Source: JAQVYB01 sp964490935 (GTDB taxonomy: Bacteria > Verrucomicrobiota > Kiritimatiellia > RZYC01). From it: a stretch of 6,960 nucleotides of DNA. The notes beneath the pieces were generated by a model. That model did no database searches and had not been told where the DNA came from. It was given only the letters and a program-made list of their open reading frames with translations. The translations under genes were made by a program, and so were the position numbers. Numbering within the stretch: position 1 is the stretch's first letter; each line of letters opens with the position of its first letter. Location: contig CAZBEO010000146.1 in assembly GCA_964490935.1 (NCBI GenBank), positions 1 to 6,960 of the forward strand, given 5' to 3'. Of the stretch, positions 1-5,368 are shown piece after piece.

Positions 1-115
1 GCGCGGAAGTCATTCCTCAAAAAGGAATAACGCCCACTAACTTGACGCGCATGCCATTCGGGGTCAACCATTAAAAATTGATTCTGCTGAAAAAGTCCGA
101 ATCCGTGGGGCGTTG

Positions 116-715
116 CTACGGAGCTTCTCTTTCGATGATGCCTACCGCCATGGCGTAGCGGGTCAGACCGGCGGTGTCGTGGATGCTGAGTTTCTGCATC
201 AGGTGGTCCCGATGCTTTTCCACGGTTTTGACGCTTATCCCGAGTTCCGCCGCGATTTGCTTGTTGGCATTGCCCTCGGCAATCTGTTGAAACACCTCCA
301 TCTCGCGGGCGGTCAGGCTTGGCACTTTTGTGCTGCCGCTTTCTCCGCGTTCCAGCGACTTCCGGCGTCGGCTGAGTAATCGCCTGCCGACTGCCGGACT
401 GAAAAAAGTATTGCCTTTTTGAACGACTTCCCGGATGGCTTCGATCAGGGTATCAATGGAGCTTTGCTTGACGAGGTATCCGCAAGCGCCGGCCGCCATG
501 GCCCCCTCGACATAGGCATCGTCGCTGTGGGCGGAAAGGATGATAATCTTAACCCCGGGGTCTGTTTTCAGAATCTGGCGGGTGGCTTCCATTCCGTTGA
601 GTTTGGGCATGGAAATATCCATAACGATCACACTTGGGCGCAGGCCCTGCGGTAGCGCATCGCCCATTCGTTTTGTTCGGCATTCCATGTCATCACAGGC
701 CTCGTTTCCGGTCAT
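116..715 (-). CDS. LuxR/NarL-family response regulator with N-terminally truncated receiver domain
   Basis: DNA-binding two-component regulator of 199 residues from the chosen ATG. The receiver is recognisable from about residue 26: phospho-acceptor Asp33 in MDISMPKLNG, the conserved Ser61 in ILSAH and Lys83 in GYLVK. A complete LuxR-type helix-turn-helix follows at about 132-195 (LTAREMEVFQQIAEG, then KQIAAELGISVKTVEKH), with a normal-looking C-terminus. In the family the phospho-Asp is near residue 54 and an acidic pair sits near residues 8-12. Here the first beta strand, first helix and that acidic pair are missing, and residues 1-25 do not resemble a receiver. ATG at 715 lies 4 bp after the upstream gene's stop, suggesting translational coupling, but no good Shine-Dalgarno is visible. 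An in-frame ATG at 790 would overlap the upstream gene and does not restore the receiver. Last gene of a three-gene minus-strand operon. It may be a decaying pseudogene or a phosphorylation-independent regulator; I cannot tell which. Confidence 0.82.
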   Translation of the reverse strand: MTGNEACDDMECRTKRMGDALPQGLRPSVIVMDISMPKLNGMEATRQILKTDPGVKIIILSAHSDDAYVEGAMAAGACGYLVKQSSIDTLIEAIREVVQKGNTFFSPAVGRRLLSRRRKSLERGESGSTKVPSLTAREMEVFQQIAEGNANKQIAAELGISVKTVEKHRDHLMQKLSIHDTAGLTRYAMAVGIIEREAP

Positions 716-719
716 CCGG

Positions 720-938
720 TCAGCTGTTTTTTCGCCAAGGCGTACCCACGAACCACAATAGAATTCCGCAGCCAAGCGCCACCGCACCAACCGCCGGGGA
801 AATGAAATGGGTGTTGGTGGTTTCTATATGTATGGGTCCGAGATTTACCGGTTTTCCGGGTGTTCGGAAGGTGATGCCGGAATAGATGAGTACGACAATA
901 CCCAGCGTGATCAATATCAGTGACAGTATCTTTCTCAT
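720..938 (-). CDS. DUF3185-type small membrane protein
   Basis: A 72-residue membrane protein with two hydrophobic segments: about residues 3-20 (ILSLILITLGIVVLIYSG) and about 48-66 (PAVGAVALGCGILLWFVG). The short polar loop between them contains the LGPIHIET motif typical of the DUF3185 family. The family's function is not known to me; members often sit beside lmo0937-type peptides, CsbD and regulators in stress-associated clusters. Two ATGs lie close together, at 944 and 938. The AGGAG sequence is only 1 bp from the first but 7 bp from the second, so 938 is preferred; the longer form would add Met-Lys. It lies 51 bp downstream of the lmo0937-type gene and 4 bp upstream of the response regulator, so the three are probably co-transcribed. 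Confidence 0.8.
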   Translation of the reverse strand: MRKILSLILITLGIVVLIYSGITFRTPGKPVNLGPIHIETTNTHFISPAVGAVALGCGILLWFVGTPWRKNS

Positions 939-989
939 TTTCATTCTCCTTTTGTTCGTTAACGCACCAAATGAACCATGACTCGGGCT

Positions 990-1130
990 TTATGGTCCCC
1001 GAATAATACGAAGCAAAACAACGACCACGGCAATCACCAGCAGGATATGAACGAATCCTCCCATCGTGTAGCTACTGACGAATCCGAGCAGCCACAAAAC
1101 AATCAGCACAATCGCTATCGTCCACAACAT
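990..1130 (-). CDS. lmo0937-family (DUF5670-like) small membrane peptide
   Basis: A 46-residue, almost entirely hydrophobic peptide. It starts MLWTIAIVLIVLWLLGF, has a short polar turn with SSYTMGGF, and then a second hydrophobic helix (HILLVIAVVVVLLRIIRG). This start, the central Gly-rich turn and the two-helix hairpin are characteristic of the lmo0937 family of tiny inner-membrane proteins. Their molecular role is unknown; they often cluster with stress proteins. A GGAG Shine-Dalgarno lies about 6 bp before the ATG, which supports translation despite the small size. It is the first gene of the minus-strand operon that continues into the DUF3185-type protein and the response regulator. A copy of the repeated GGGTTNNACCCCATAG motif in matching orientation lies 83 bp upstream of the start codon. 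Confidence 0.85.
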   Translation of the reverse strand: MLWTIAIVLIVLWLLGFVSSYTMGGFVHILLVIAVVVVLLRIIRGP

Positions 1131-1213
1131 ATAACGCTCCTTTCCAGGCCCTCCCGAGCACGGCGTACAGCTTTCTTTTCCAGAGAGAACCTACCGCCCG
1201 GGAAGAACCCTGA

Positions 1214-1229
1214 CTATGGGGTATAACCC
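1214..1229 (-). promoter_or_regulatory. Motif copy A, upstream of the lmo0937-DUF3185-regulator operon
   Basis: On the minus strand this reads GGGTTATACCCCATAG, matching the 16-bp core of the repeated motif. The 5' extension GGTA present in the other copies is replaced by ATGC. It ends 83 bp before the start codon at 1130 and is oriented toward that gene. Its terminal CATAGT resembles a -10 hexamer (4 of 6 matches to TATAAT). No convincing -35 element lies at normal spacing, which would fit an activator-dependent promoter. Confidence 0.6.
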
Positions 1230-1244
1230 GCATATCAATTTATC

Positions 1245-1264
1245 GGTAGGGTTGCACCCCATAG
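1245..1264 (+). promoter_or_regulatory. Motif copy B, upstream of the csbD remnant
   Basis: GGTAGGGTTGCACCCCATAG, the full consensus, ending 93 bp before the csbD ATG at 1358 and oriented toward it. With copy A it forms a large inverted repeat (1214-1264) in which CTATGGGGT and ACCCCATAG are perfect 9-bp arms. This arrangement suits a divergent control region serving both strands. Confidence 0.62.
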
Positions 1265-1357
1265 TTGCCATAACGGGTGCCGCGTAAGATGCCGCCATTC
1301 ACAGGAGGGCCTATCCTAAAGCTCCCGTAAATCGTAACCAATGAAAGGAACAACCGC

Positions 1358-1465
1358 ATGAGTGGAACAACAGATATTGCGAAGGGTCGCGTTGAAGAAG
1401 CTGCAGGCGTTTTATCCGGAAACGAGAACGGCGGCGGTAGGGTTACACCCCATAGTACGCAATGA
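1358..1465 (+). pseudogene. csbD-like stress gene, 3'-truncated
   Basis: The 35-codon frame begins MSGTTDIAKGRVEEAAGVLS followed by GNEN. This matches the N-terminal half of CsbD-family proteins, small hydrophilic general-stress proteins usually about 60-70 residues long with repeated KGK/KGR-x-x-E-A-x-G modules. After GNEN the expected second module is absent and the frame runs through motif copy C as GGGRVTPHSTQ to a TGA. An AAAGGAA Shine-Dalgarno lies about 8 bp before the ATG, so the 5' end is intact. The gene has lost its second half, with the breakpoint at about 1430-1436, exactly at the 5' edge of motif C. A deletion between two similar promoter regions is the simplest explanation. The short peptide may still be made, but is unlikely to work as CsbD. 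Confidence 0.6.
1436..1455 (+). promoter_or_regulatory. Motif copy C, upstream of the Met-rich exported protein
   Basis: GGTAGGGTTACACCCCATAG, a full match to the consensus, ending 47 bp before the ATG at 1503 and oriented toward it. The 3' end of the truncated csbD frame overlaps it. About 20 bp downstream is the small palindrome TGCATTATGCA, and a strong GGGAGAGG ribosome binding site follows. Confidence 0.62.
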
Positions 1466-1502
1466 GACCTGTGGTGCATTATGCATACAGGGAGAGGAAA
1501 CA

Positions 1503-1964
1503 ATGAAGAAGCAAGAAAGGAATGTCAGAATGAAAACGATCACGAAGAGGAATCCCGTATGTTTTGGTCTCGCAGGAATCATGGCCCTGGGCCTCTGGGC
1601 GTCCGTTTCGGCGCAAGCTGCCGATCCGAATGAGGAAATGTATCGGTCTGAAGAAGCCAAGGAGGAAGGCCAGATGATGGAACCCGGCGCTGCGGAGATG
1701 CCGGCGGAAATGGGGCAGCAGAAACAGGGAATGAGGGCGAAATTGAGGGCACAGGATGCTGAACTGGCTGAACACGTCGCGCAGATGAATGCGGCCCCTG
1801 ATGTTGAAAAGGTGGGCATGATGGCCGCCCTGCTCACCAAAATGGTGGAACAGCGGGCGGAGATGCATGCCCACATGGAAGTGATGCAGGAGAACATGCG
1901 GCAGTGGTATGCCGATGGACCTGGACGGGAATCCGAACCCGAAATGCCCAATGATAAGCAATGA
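1503..1964 (+). CDS. Met-rich exported protein of unknown function
   Basis: A 153-residue protein that I cannot assign to a named family. A signal peptide is clear: a basic N-region, a hydrophobic core (VCFGLAGIMALGLWASVS) and a likely cleavage after AQA at residue 39. The mature part is about 114 residues, highly charged and apparently helical, with 15 methionines (about 13%). It divides into an acidic Glu/Met-rich segment (about 40-77) and a helical segment (about 80-135) with regularly spaced Met in LLTKMVEQRAEMHAHMEVM. ATG at 1503 is preferred because GGGAGAGG lies 5 bp upstream. ATG at 1530, with AAAGGA upstream, gives a shorter, more typical signal peptide and is a real alternative. Motif C lies upstream, and the lipoprotein gene follows 47 bp downstream without its own motif, suggesting one transcript. 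Met and His content suggests metal binding or oxidant scavenging, but that is only inference. Confidence 0.75.
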   Translation: MKKQERNVRMKTITKRNPVCFGLAGIMALGLWASVSAQAADPNEEMYRSEEAKEEGQMMEPGAAEMPAEMGQQKQGMRAKLRAQDAELAEHVAQMNAAPDVEKVGMMAALLTKMVEQRAEMHAHMEVMQENMRQWYADGPGRESEPEMPNDKQ

Positions 1965-2011
1965 GAAAAAGGGCCCCCGGATTGGCTAAATAAATAGAAT
2001 AAAGGAATAGC

Positions 2012-2383
2012 ATGAACTCAAAAACAGTCGCATTACTCGTCTTACTTTTAGCCTCTTCCCTGTTCATCGGATGCGATGGCGGGGGTGGCGGGGACGACGA
2101 TCCGGTTCCTACGGTGGATGTAACAGGCCGTTGGAGCGGGCGTACCAGTGCCGGCAACCCGATCAACATGAATCTGACACAAACCGGGGCCGGCGTCTCA
2201 GGCACCGCCACCAGCGGCGACCAAACGGGAAGCACCGTCGGGACCGTGGATGGGAACACCTTCTCCTTTTCCCAGGTATGGAACGCTTTTGAAACAACCG
2301 GTTCTGCGGCCGTAGACGGGAACTTCATGAGTGGAACACTGACGGAAAACGGGACGGATTTTGGTTTTTCGGCCAATCGGTAA
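2012..2383 (+). CDS. Small lipoprotein with Gly/Asp linker and beta-rich domain
   Basis: A 123-residue predicted lipoprotein. The signal sequence LLVLLLASSLFIGC ends in a lipobox with the lipidated Cys21, followed by a flexible GGGGGDDD linker. The remainder (about 32-123) is Gly/Thr/Ser/Asn-rich with alternating hydrophobics (VTGRWSGRTS, MNLTQTGAGVSGTAT, TVDGNTFSFS). This is the pattern of short beta hairpins found in lipocalin-like or META-like lipoproteins that start with 'GxWxG'. I do not recognise a specific function. AAAGGAA lies about 6 bp before the ATG. It follows the Met-rich exported protein by 47 bp on the same strand and has no motif copy of its own, so it is probably the second gene of that operon. 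The protein is expected to be anchored in the outer or inner membrane facing the periplasm or exterior. Confidence 0.75.
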   Translation: MNSKTVALLVLLLASSLFIGCDGGGGGDDDPVPTVDVTGRWSGRTSAGNPINMNLTQTGAGVSGTATSGDQTGSTVGTVDGNTFSFSQVWNAFETTGSAAVDGNFMSGTLTENGTDFGFSANR

Positions 2384-2411
2384 CGATGAGATGGGGTGCA
2401 TGCCTTATGCA

Positions 2412-2431
2412 GGTAGGGTTGCACCCCGTTG
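2412..2431 (+). promoter_or_regulatory. Motif copy D, upstream of the ice-binding protein gene
   Basis: GGTAGGGTTGCACCCCGTTG matches the consensus through ACCCC, but the 3' CATAG is replaced by CGTTG. It ends 60 bp before the ATG at 2492 and is oriented toward it. A second half-site in opposite orientation (ATGGGGTGCA, 2392-2401) lies just upstream. GGGGTGCA and TGCACCCC therefore form an inverted repeat with a roughly 15-bp spacer, echoing the A/B arrangement. Confidence 0.5.
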
Positions 2432-2491
2432 GGAATGGGAACCCGGACCACTACATGGGCCCGGATGAGAAAACACAAAAGGAATCAGAAG

Positions 2492-4738
2492 ATGAAAAAT
2501 ATATATAGAGATATGTCGCTGCAAGCGAGTGAAAGAAGTTCGCCCGCAGCAAACCAGTCAGCATCACCCGGCGTGAAGCGTCGCGGGAGAATACTCCCCG
2601 GATTCGTTCTGGCAATGGCTCTGATGGCCCCGTGCGGAGCGGTGCGTGCGGCAGGTCCGGCACCCATAGACCTTAAGTCGTGTACGAACTTCACGCTTCT
2701 GGCCTACTCCACAATAACCTGTACCGGGGCGGGAACGATTAATGGAGATGTCGGGTTGTCACCGGCGGGAACCATTGATTTGGGAACTCCACCGACTACG
2801 GTGAACGGAAGCATATACAATGGTGGTCCGATTGCCGCGCAGGCGCAGTCCGACCTGAACGATGCGTTTATCGCGGCCAGCCCGGGGGCCCTTCCGGGAG
2901 GTATCAATGTCGGCGCGGAGCTCGGCGGGCTTGTCCTGGTTCCCGGGGTGTATCAATCGCCGTCGGGTTCGTACGACATCACGCTGGTAGACCTGACCCT
3001 GGATGGCGGCCCGAATGACGTATGGGTTTTCCAGATGGCAAGCACCCTTACGGTGGGAACCGGGCGTCAGGTTATTCTGACGGGTGGGGCCCAGGCGAGA
3101 AATATATTCTGGCAGGTGGGCAGCTCGGCTTCGCTGCTGGCATCCACCATTTTCAAGGGGAACATCATGGCGGATGCTTCCATTTCAATGCTGGCCAGTT
3201 CCTCGCTGGATGGCCGGGCGTTGGCGCGGACGGGGGCGGTTACATTCAATGGTTCAAGCGGCAGTCTGCCGGGACCGGCGAAGGCTATCAATCCCATGCC
3301 GACGAATGGTGCGACCAGTCAAGCGATCAGCACCAACGTTTCGTGGTCGGATGGCGGAGGTTCTATCAGTTACGATGTGTACTTCGGAACAACCAACAAC
3401 CCGGGCGCTCCTGAATTGCAGGGGAATCAAACGAACCTGATCTTTGATCCCGGCGTGCTTGATTACGATACCACGTACTACTGGCGTATAGATGCCAAGA
3501 ATACGGCCAGTACCACCGAAGGAGATATCTGGTCATTCACCACGGAACCACAATCGCCCGGATTCGTACAACTGACCTCGTCCAATTACAGCGTCCACGA
3601 GAATGGCGGCTCCGTCACCGTGACCGTGACACGAACAAGCGGAAGCGCGGGTGTGGCGAGTGTGAACTATGCTACCGTTGATGGATCGGCCATCGCAGGG
3701 TTGGATTATACCGCCGTGAGCGGTACGCTGAACTGGGGCAATTTAGATGCGGACACAAAATTCTTTACGATTCCGATTCTGGATAACCACATCGCCGGAT
3801 GGAACAGAACCTTCACGGTAACCCTCGCGAATGCGGGCGGATCAAGTCTCGGCAGTCCGGCGCTCGCGACGGTGAGCATTCTTGAAAACGACACCAATGT
3901 GCCGCCTCGGCAACTGGTCTACCTCGATTTCGATGGCGACTCCAAGGCCGACATTACGGTCTATTGGCCGGAACGGGGCCTATGGTATATTCTACAGTCC
4001 GCCACGGGCGTCGGACGTTTTCAGGCGTGGGGTTGGCCGGGTGCCGTGCCGGTTCCTGGCGACTACGATGGCGACCTGATCAATGACGTGGCTGTTTATG
4101 CTCCCGAAACCGGGTCTTGGTTCATCTGGTTAAGTGCCAGTCAGTCCCCCCGGACATACACCTGGGGCTGGAGCGAAGCTCAGCCGGTGCAGGGCGATTA
4201 TGATGGCGACGGACTTTGCGATGTGGCCGTGTATTGGCCTGAACAGGGCCTGTGGTATATTCTGCAATCCGACACCGGCGCCGGGCGTACTCAAGCCTGG
4301 GGCTGGCCGGATGCTGTTCCGGTGCCTGGCGATTACGATGGCGACGGCCAATGCGACGTAGCCGTCTATCACGCCCCCGGCGGCGGGTGGAGTATTTGGC
4401 AAAGTTCCACGCAGACCGCCCGCGTTCAGGCGTGGGGATGGGATTCCGCGGAAGCGGCCCCGGGCGATTTCGATGGAGATCGCACGATGGATGTGGCCGT
4501 CTACTGTCCGGAATCCGGATTCTGGAATGCGTGGCTTTCCTCCAACCTTACGATGTACTCGTTGCCCTGGGGCTGGAATGAAGCGTGGCCGGTGCAGGCC
4601 GACTATGATGGCGATGGCCGGTATGATCGAACGGTGTACGCGCCGCATCGGGGCGAATGGTATCTCTGGCAAAGCGGAAGCGGGACGCTGCGTACCCAGC
4701 AGTGGGGTTGGGATCAGGCGGTCCCCGTGAATCTGTAG
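2492..4738 (+). CDS. Secreted multidomain protein: ice-binding (DUF3494) + Fn3-like + Calx-beta + six FG-GAP-like repeats
   Basis: A 748-residue exported protein. Residues 1-53 form a long signal peptide with basic KRRGR, a hydrophobic core and probable cleavage at AVRA/AGPAP. Residues about 58-256 match the DUF3494 ice-binding domain (INGDVGLSPAGTID, VFQMASTLTVG, NIFWQVGSSA, FKGNIMADASISM), a beta-solenoid that binds ice in characterised relatives. About 261-352 is an Fn3-like domain with DVYFGT and TYYWRIDA. About 356-466 is a Calx-beta domain (YATVDGSAIAGLDYTAVSGT, ending SILEND), a calcium-binding fold. Residues 479-748 are six tandem repeats of 45 residues, each with a calcium-loop-like D-[YF]-DGD, then DVAVY and WGW. 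ATG at 2492 has AGGAA about 9 bp upstream; an in-frame ATG at 2429 overlaps motif D and is less likely. No sorting signal is visible at the C-terminus. Probable role: surface or matrix protein for adhesion or ice interaction, inferred from the domains only. Confidence 0.9.
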   Translation: MKNIYRDMSLQASERSSPAANQSASPGVKRRGRILPGFVLAMALMAPCGAVRAAGPAPIDLKSCTNFTLLAYSTITCTGAGTINGDVGLSPAGTIDLGTPPTTVNGSIYNGGPIAAQAQSDLNDAFIAASPGALPGGINVGAELGGLVLVPGVYQSPSGSYDITLVDLTLDGGPNDVWVFQMASTLTVGTGRQVILTGGAQARNIFWQVGSSASLLASTIFKGNIMADASISMLASSSLDGRALARTGAVTFNGSSGSLPGPAKAINPMPTNGATSQAISTNVSWSDGGGSISYDVYFGTTNNPGAPELQGNQTNLIFDPGVLDYDTTYYWRIDAKNTASTTEGDIWSFTTEPQSPGFVQLTSSNYSVHENGGSVTVTVTRTSGSAGVASVNYATVDGSAIAGLDYTAVSGTLNWGNLDADTKFFTIPILDNHIAGWNRTFTVTLANAGGSSLGSPALATVSILENDTNVPPRQLVYLDFDGDSKADITVYWPERGLWYILQSATGVGRFQAWGWPGAVPVPGDYDGDLINDVAVYAPETGSWFIWLSASQSPRTYTWGWSEAQPVQGDYDGDGLCDVAVYWPEQGLWYILQSDTGAGRTQAWGWPDAVPVPGDYDGDGQCDVAVYHAPGGGWSIWQSSTQTARVQAWGWDSAEAAPGDFDGDRTMDVAVYCPESGFWNAWLSSNLTMYSLPWGWNEAWPVQADYDGDGRYDRTVYAPHRGEWYLWQSGSGTLRTQQWGWDQAVPVNL
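3926..4735 (+). repeat. Six in-frame 135-bp (45-residue) Asp/Trp-rich repeats
   Basis: Six consecutive units inside the ice-binding protein gene, without spacers. Each contains D-[YF]-DGD, a VAVY or similar strand, W-[YFSN]-x-W/L and a WGW near the end. Units 1 and 3 are the most alike, sharing YWPE, GLWYILQS and QAWGWP plus AVPVPG, although unit 2 lies between them. This suggests duplication of a two-unit block or gene conversion. The pattern belongs to the FG-GAP/VCBS class, which folds as beta-propeller blades; six units could form most or all of a propeller. Confidence 0.85.
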
Positions 4739-4762
4739 CAGGAGCCTTGTTTGCATAGGAGC

Positions 4763-4792
4763 GGGAGGGGCAGCGGCAACGCTGCCCCTCTT
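4763..4792 (+). terminator. Hairpin terminator after the ice-binding protein gene
   Basis: A perfect 11-bp stem (GAGGGGCAGCG paired with CGCTGCCCCTC) closed by a GCAA tetraloop, extended by two G-T pairs, starts 24 bp after the stop codon. The downstream T-run is short (TTCCT), so termination may be partly factor-dependent. Position and stem stability make a transcript-end or stability element likely. Confidence 0.65.
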
Positions 4793-4856
4793 CCTAAAGC
4801 GGGCTTCCCCGCAACCCCATTTACGTGCCGTGATTCATCCAACCTGGAGGGCGTCG

Positions 4857-4985
4857 GGCACCGACGCCTATTCCTGCGGGAGCCTGGTACACCGGGGCCG
4901 GCTCATCGTCCCGTACGCCATGTCCAACTCCGCCAGCACCTTTGCGACGCTGCCGCCCAACGATGTCCTAGCCGCGATGCAGTAG
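4857..4985 (+). pseudogene. C-terminal fragment of a GH130-like glycosidase
   Basis: An open frame without a plausible start encodes GTDAYSCGSLVHRGRLIVPY, then AMSNSASTFATLPPNDVLAAMQ and a stop. The pattern 'Y-x-CG-[SA]-L-x-x-x-x-R-L-[IL]-[IV]-PY-[AG]-[MI]-S-x-x-x-x-x-FAT-x-P' resembles the extreme C-terminus of GH130-type (beta-mannoside phosphorylase or related) glycosidases that occur beside glycosyltransferases. Only about 43 of the usual 300 or more residues remain; the frame stays open further upstream but there loses resemblance. The stop lies 2 bp before motif copy E. I read it as a gene remnant left by deletion or rearrangement. The family call is from memory of sequence patterns and should be treated as tentative. 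Confidence 0.4.
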
Positions 4986-4987
4986 CC

Positions 4988-5007
4988 GGTAGGGTTTTAC
5001 CCCATAG
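4988..5007 (+). promoter_or_regulatory. Motif copy E, upstream of the second lipoprotein
   Basis: GGTAGGGTTTTACCCCATAG, a full match to the consensus, ending 72 bp before the ATG at 5080 and oriented toward it. The following CATAGA could serve as a -10 element. It begins 2 bp after the stop codon of the glycosidase fragment. Confidence 0.62.
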
Positions 5008-5079
5008 AAAAGAAACGATGGCTCGTGCAACATTCATTTTCGGACAGGATCAGCTAACCGAACAATCAGGAGAGTCATC

Positions 5080-5331
5080 ATGAATAGGAATAGAATGAAA
5101 TGGATGGGAATCGTGGCAGCGATCAGTGTGGTAACGATGGTGGGCTGCAAGCCGAAAACCGGGACAGAACCGTCAACGGAACCCGGAATGGCGGAGAAGG
5201 CGGGCGCTGCCCTGGATCGCGCTGCCGATAAAACCGTGGAAGTAACAGGCGCTGCCGTGGAGAAAACCGGCGAAGTCCTGAAGAACGCCGGAACGGCCAC
5301 CGAAAATGCCGGCGCCAATATGCAAAAGTAG
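5080..5331 (+). CDS. Small lipoprotein with amphipathic repeat tail
   Basis: An 83-residue predicted lipoprotein. The basic start MNRNRMKW leads into a hydrophobic stretch ending in the lipobox VTMVGC with lipidated Cys23. The mature part begins with a Pro/Thr-rich linker (KPKTGTEPSTEPG) and continues as an Ala/Glu/Lys/Thr-rich amphipathic helix. It has a rough 11-residue periodicity (AGAALDRAADK, TVEVTGAAVEK, TGEVLKNAGTA, TENAGANMQK), reminiscent of LEA-like or entericidin-like small stress proteins. I do not recognise a named family. A strong AGGAG lies 7-8 bp before the ATG. It is a single-gene unit: motif E lies 72 bp upstream and the next gene is convergent. Size, lipidation and company suggest envelope stress, by inference. 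Confidence 0.75.
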   Translation: MNRNRMKWMGIVAAISVVTMVGCKPKTGTEPSTEPGMAEKAGAALDRAADKTVEVTGAAVEKTGEVLKNAGTATENAGANMQK

Positions 5332-5368
5332 ACGCAGGAACTCCGATTATGCGCATCGCATCGGGAAT

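Noticed and set aside
978..1226. Plus-strand 82-codon frame between the operon and the divergent region
   Set aside because: It is the reverse of the lmo0937-type gene and runs through regulatory sequence. Its product is low-complexity His/Asn/Gln/Arg with no ribosome site.
1412..1961. Two long open frames on the minus strand opposite the Met-rich protein
   Set aside because: They mirror the plus-strand gene, which has a clear signal peptide, ribosome site and upstream motif. Their translations are Ser/Cys/His-rich without domains.
4130..4756. A 208-codon minus-strand frame opposite the FG-GAP-like repeats
   Set aside because: Its apparent repeats (IHGHI, VAIVIA) are the reverse reading of the plus-strand Asp-rich repeats. 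It lacks a start signal and crosses the terminator hairpin.
4751..5083. Plus-strand 110-codon frame after the terminator
   Set aside because: It covers the hairpin, the glycosidase remnant in another frame and motif E. The glycosidase-like frame is the meaningful one.
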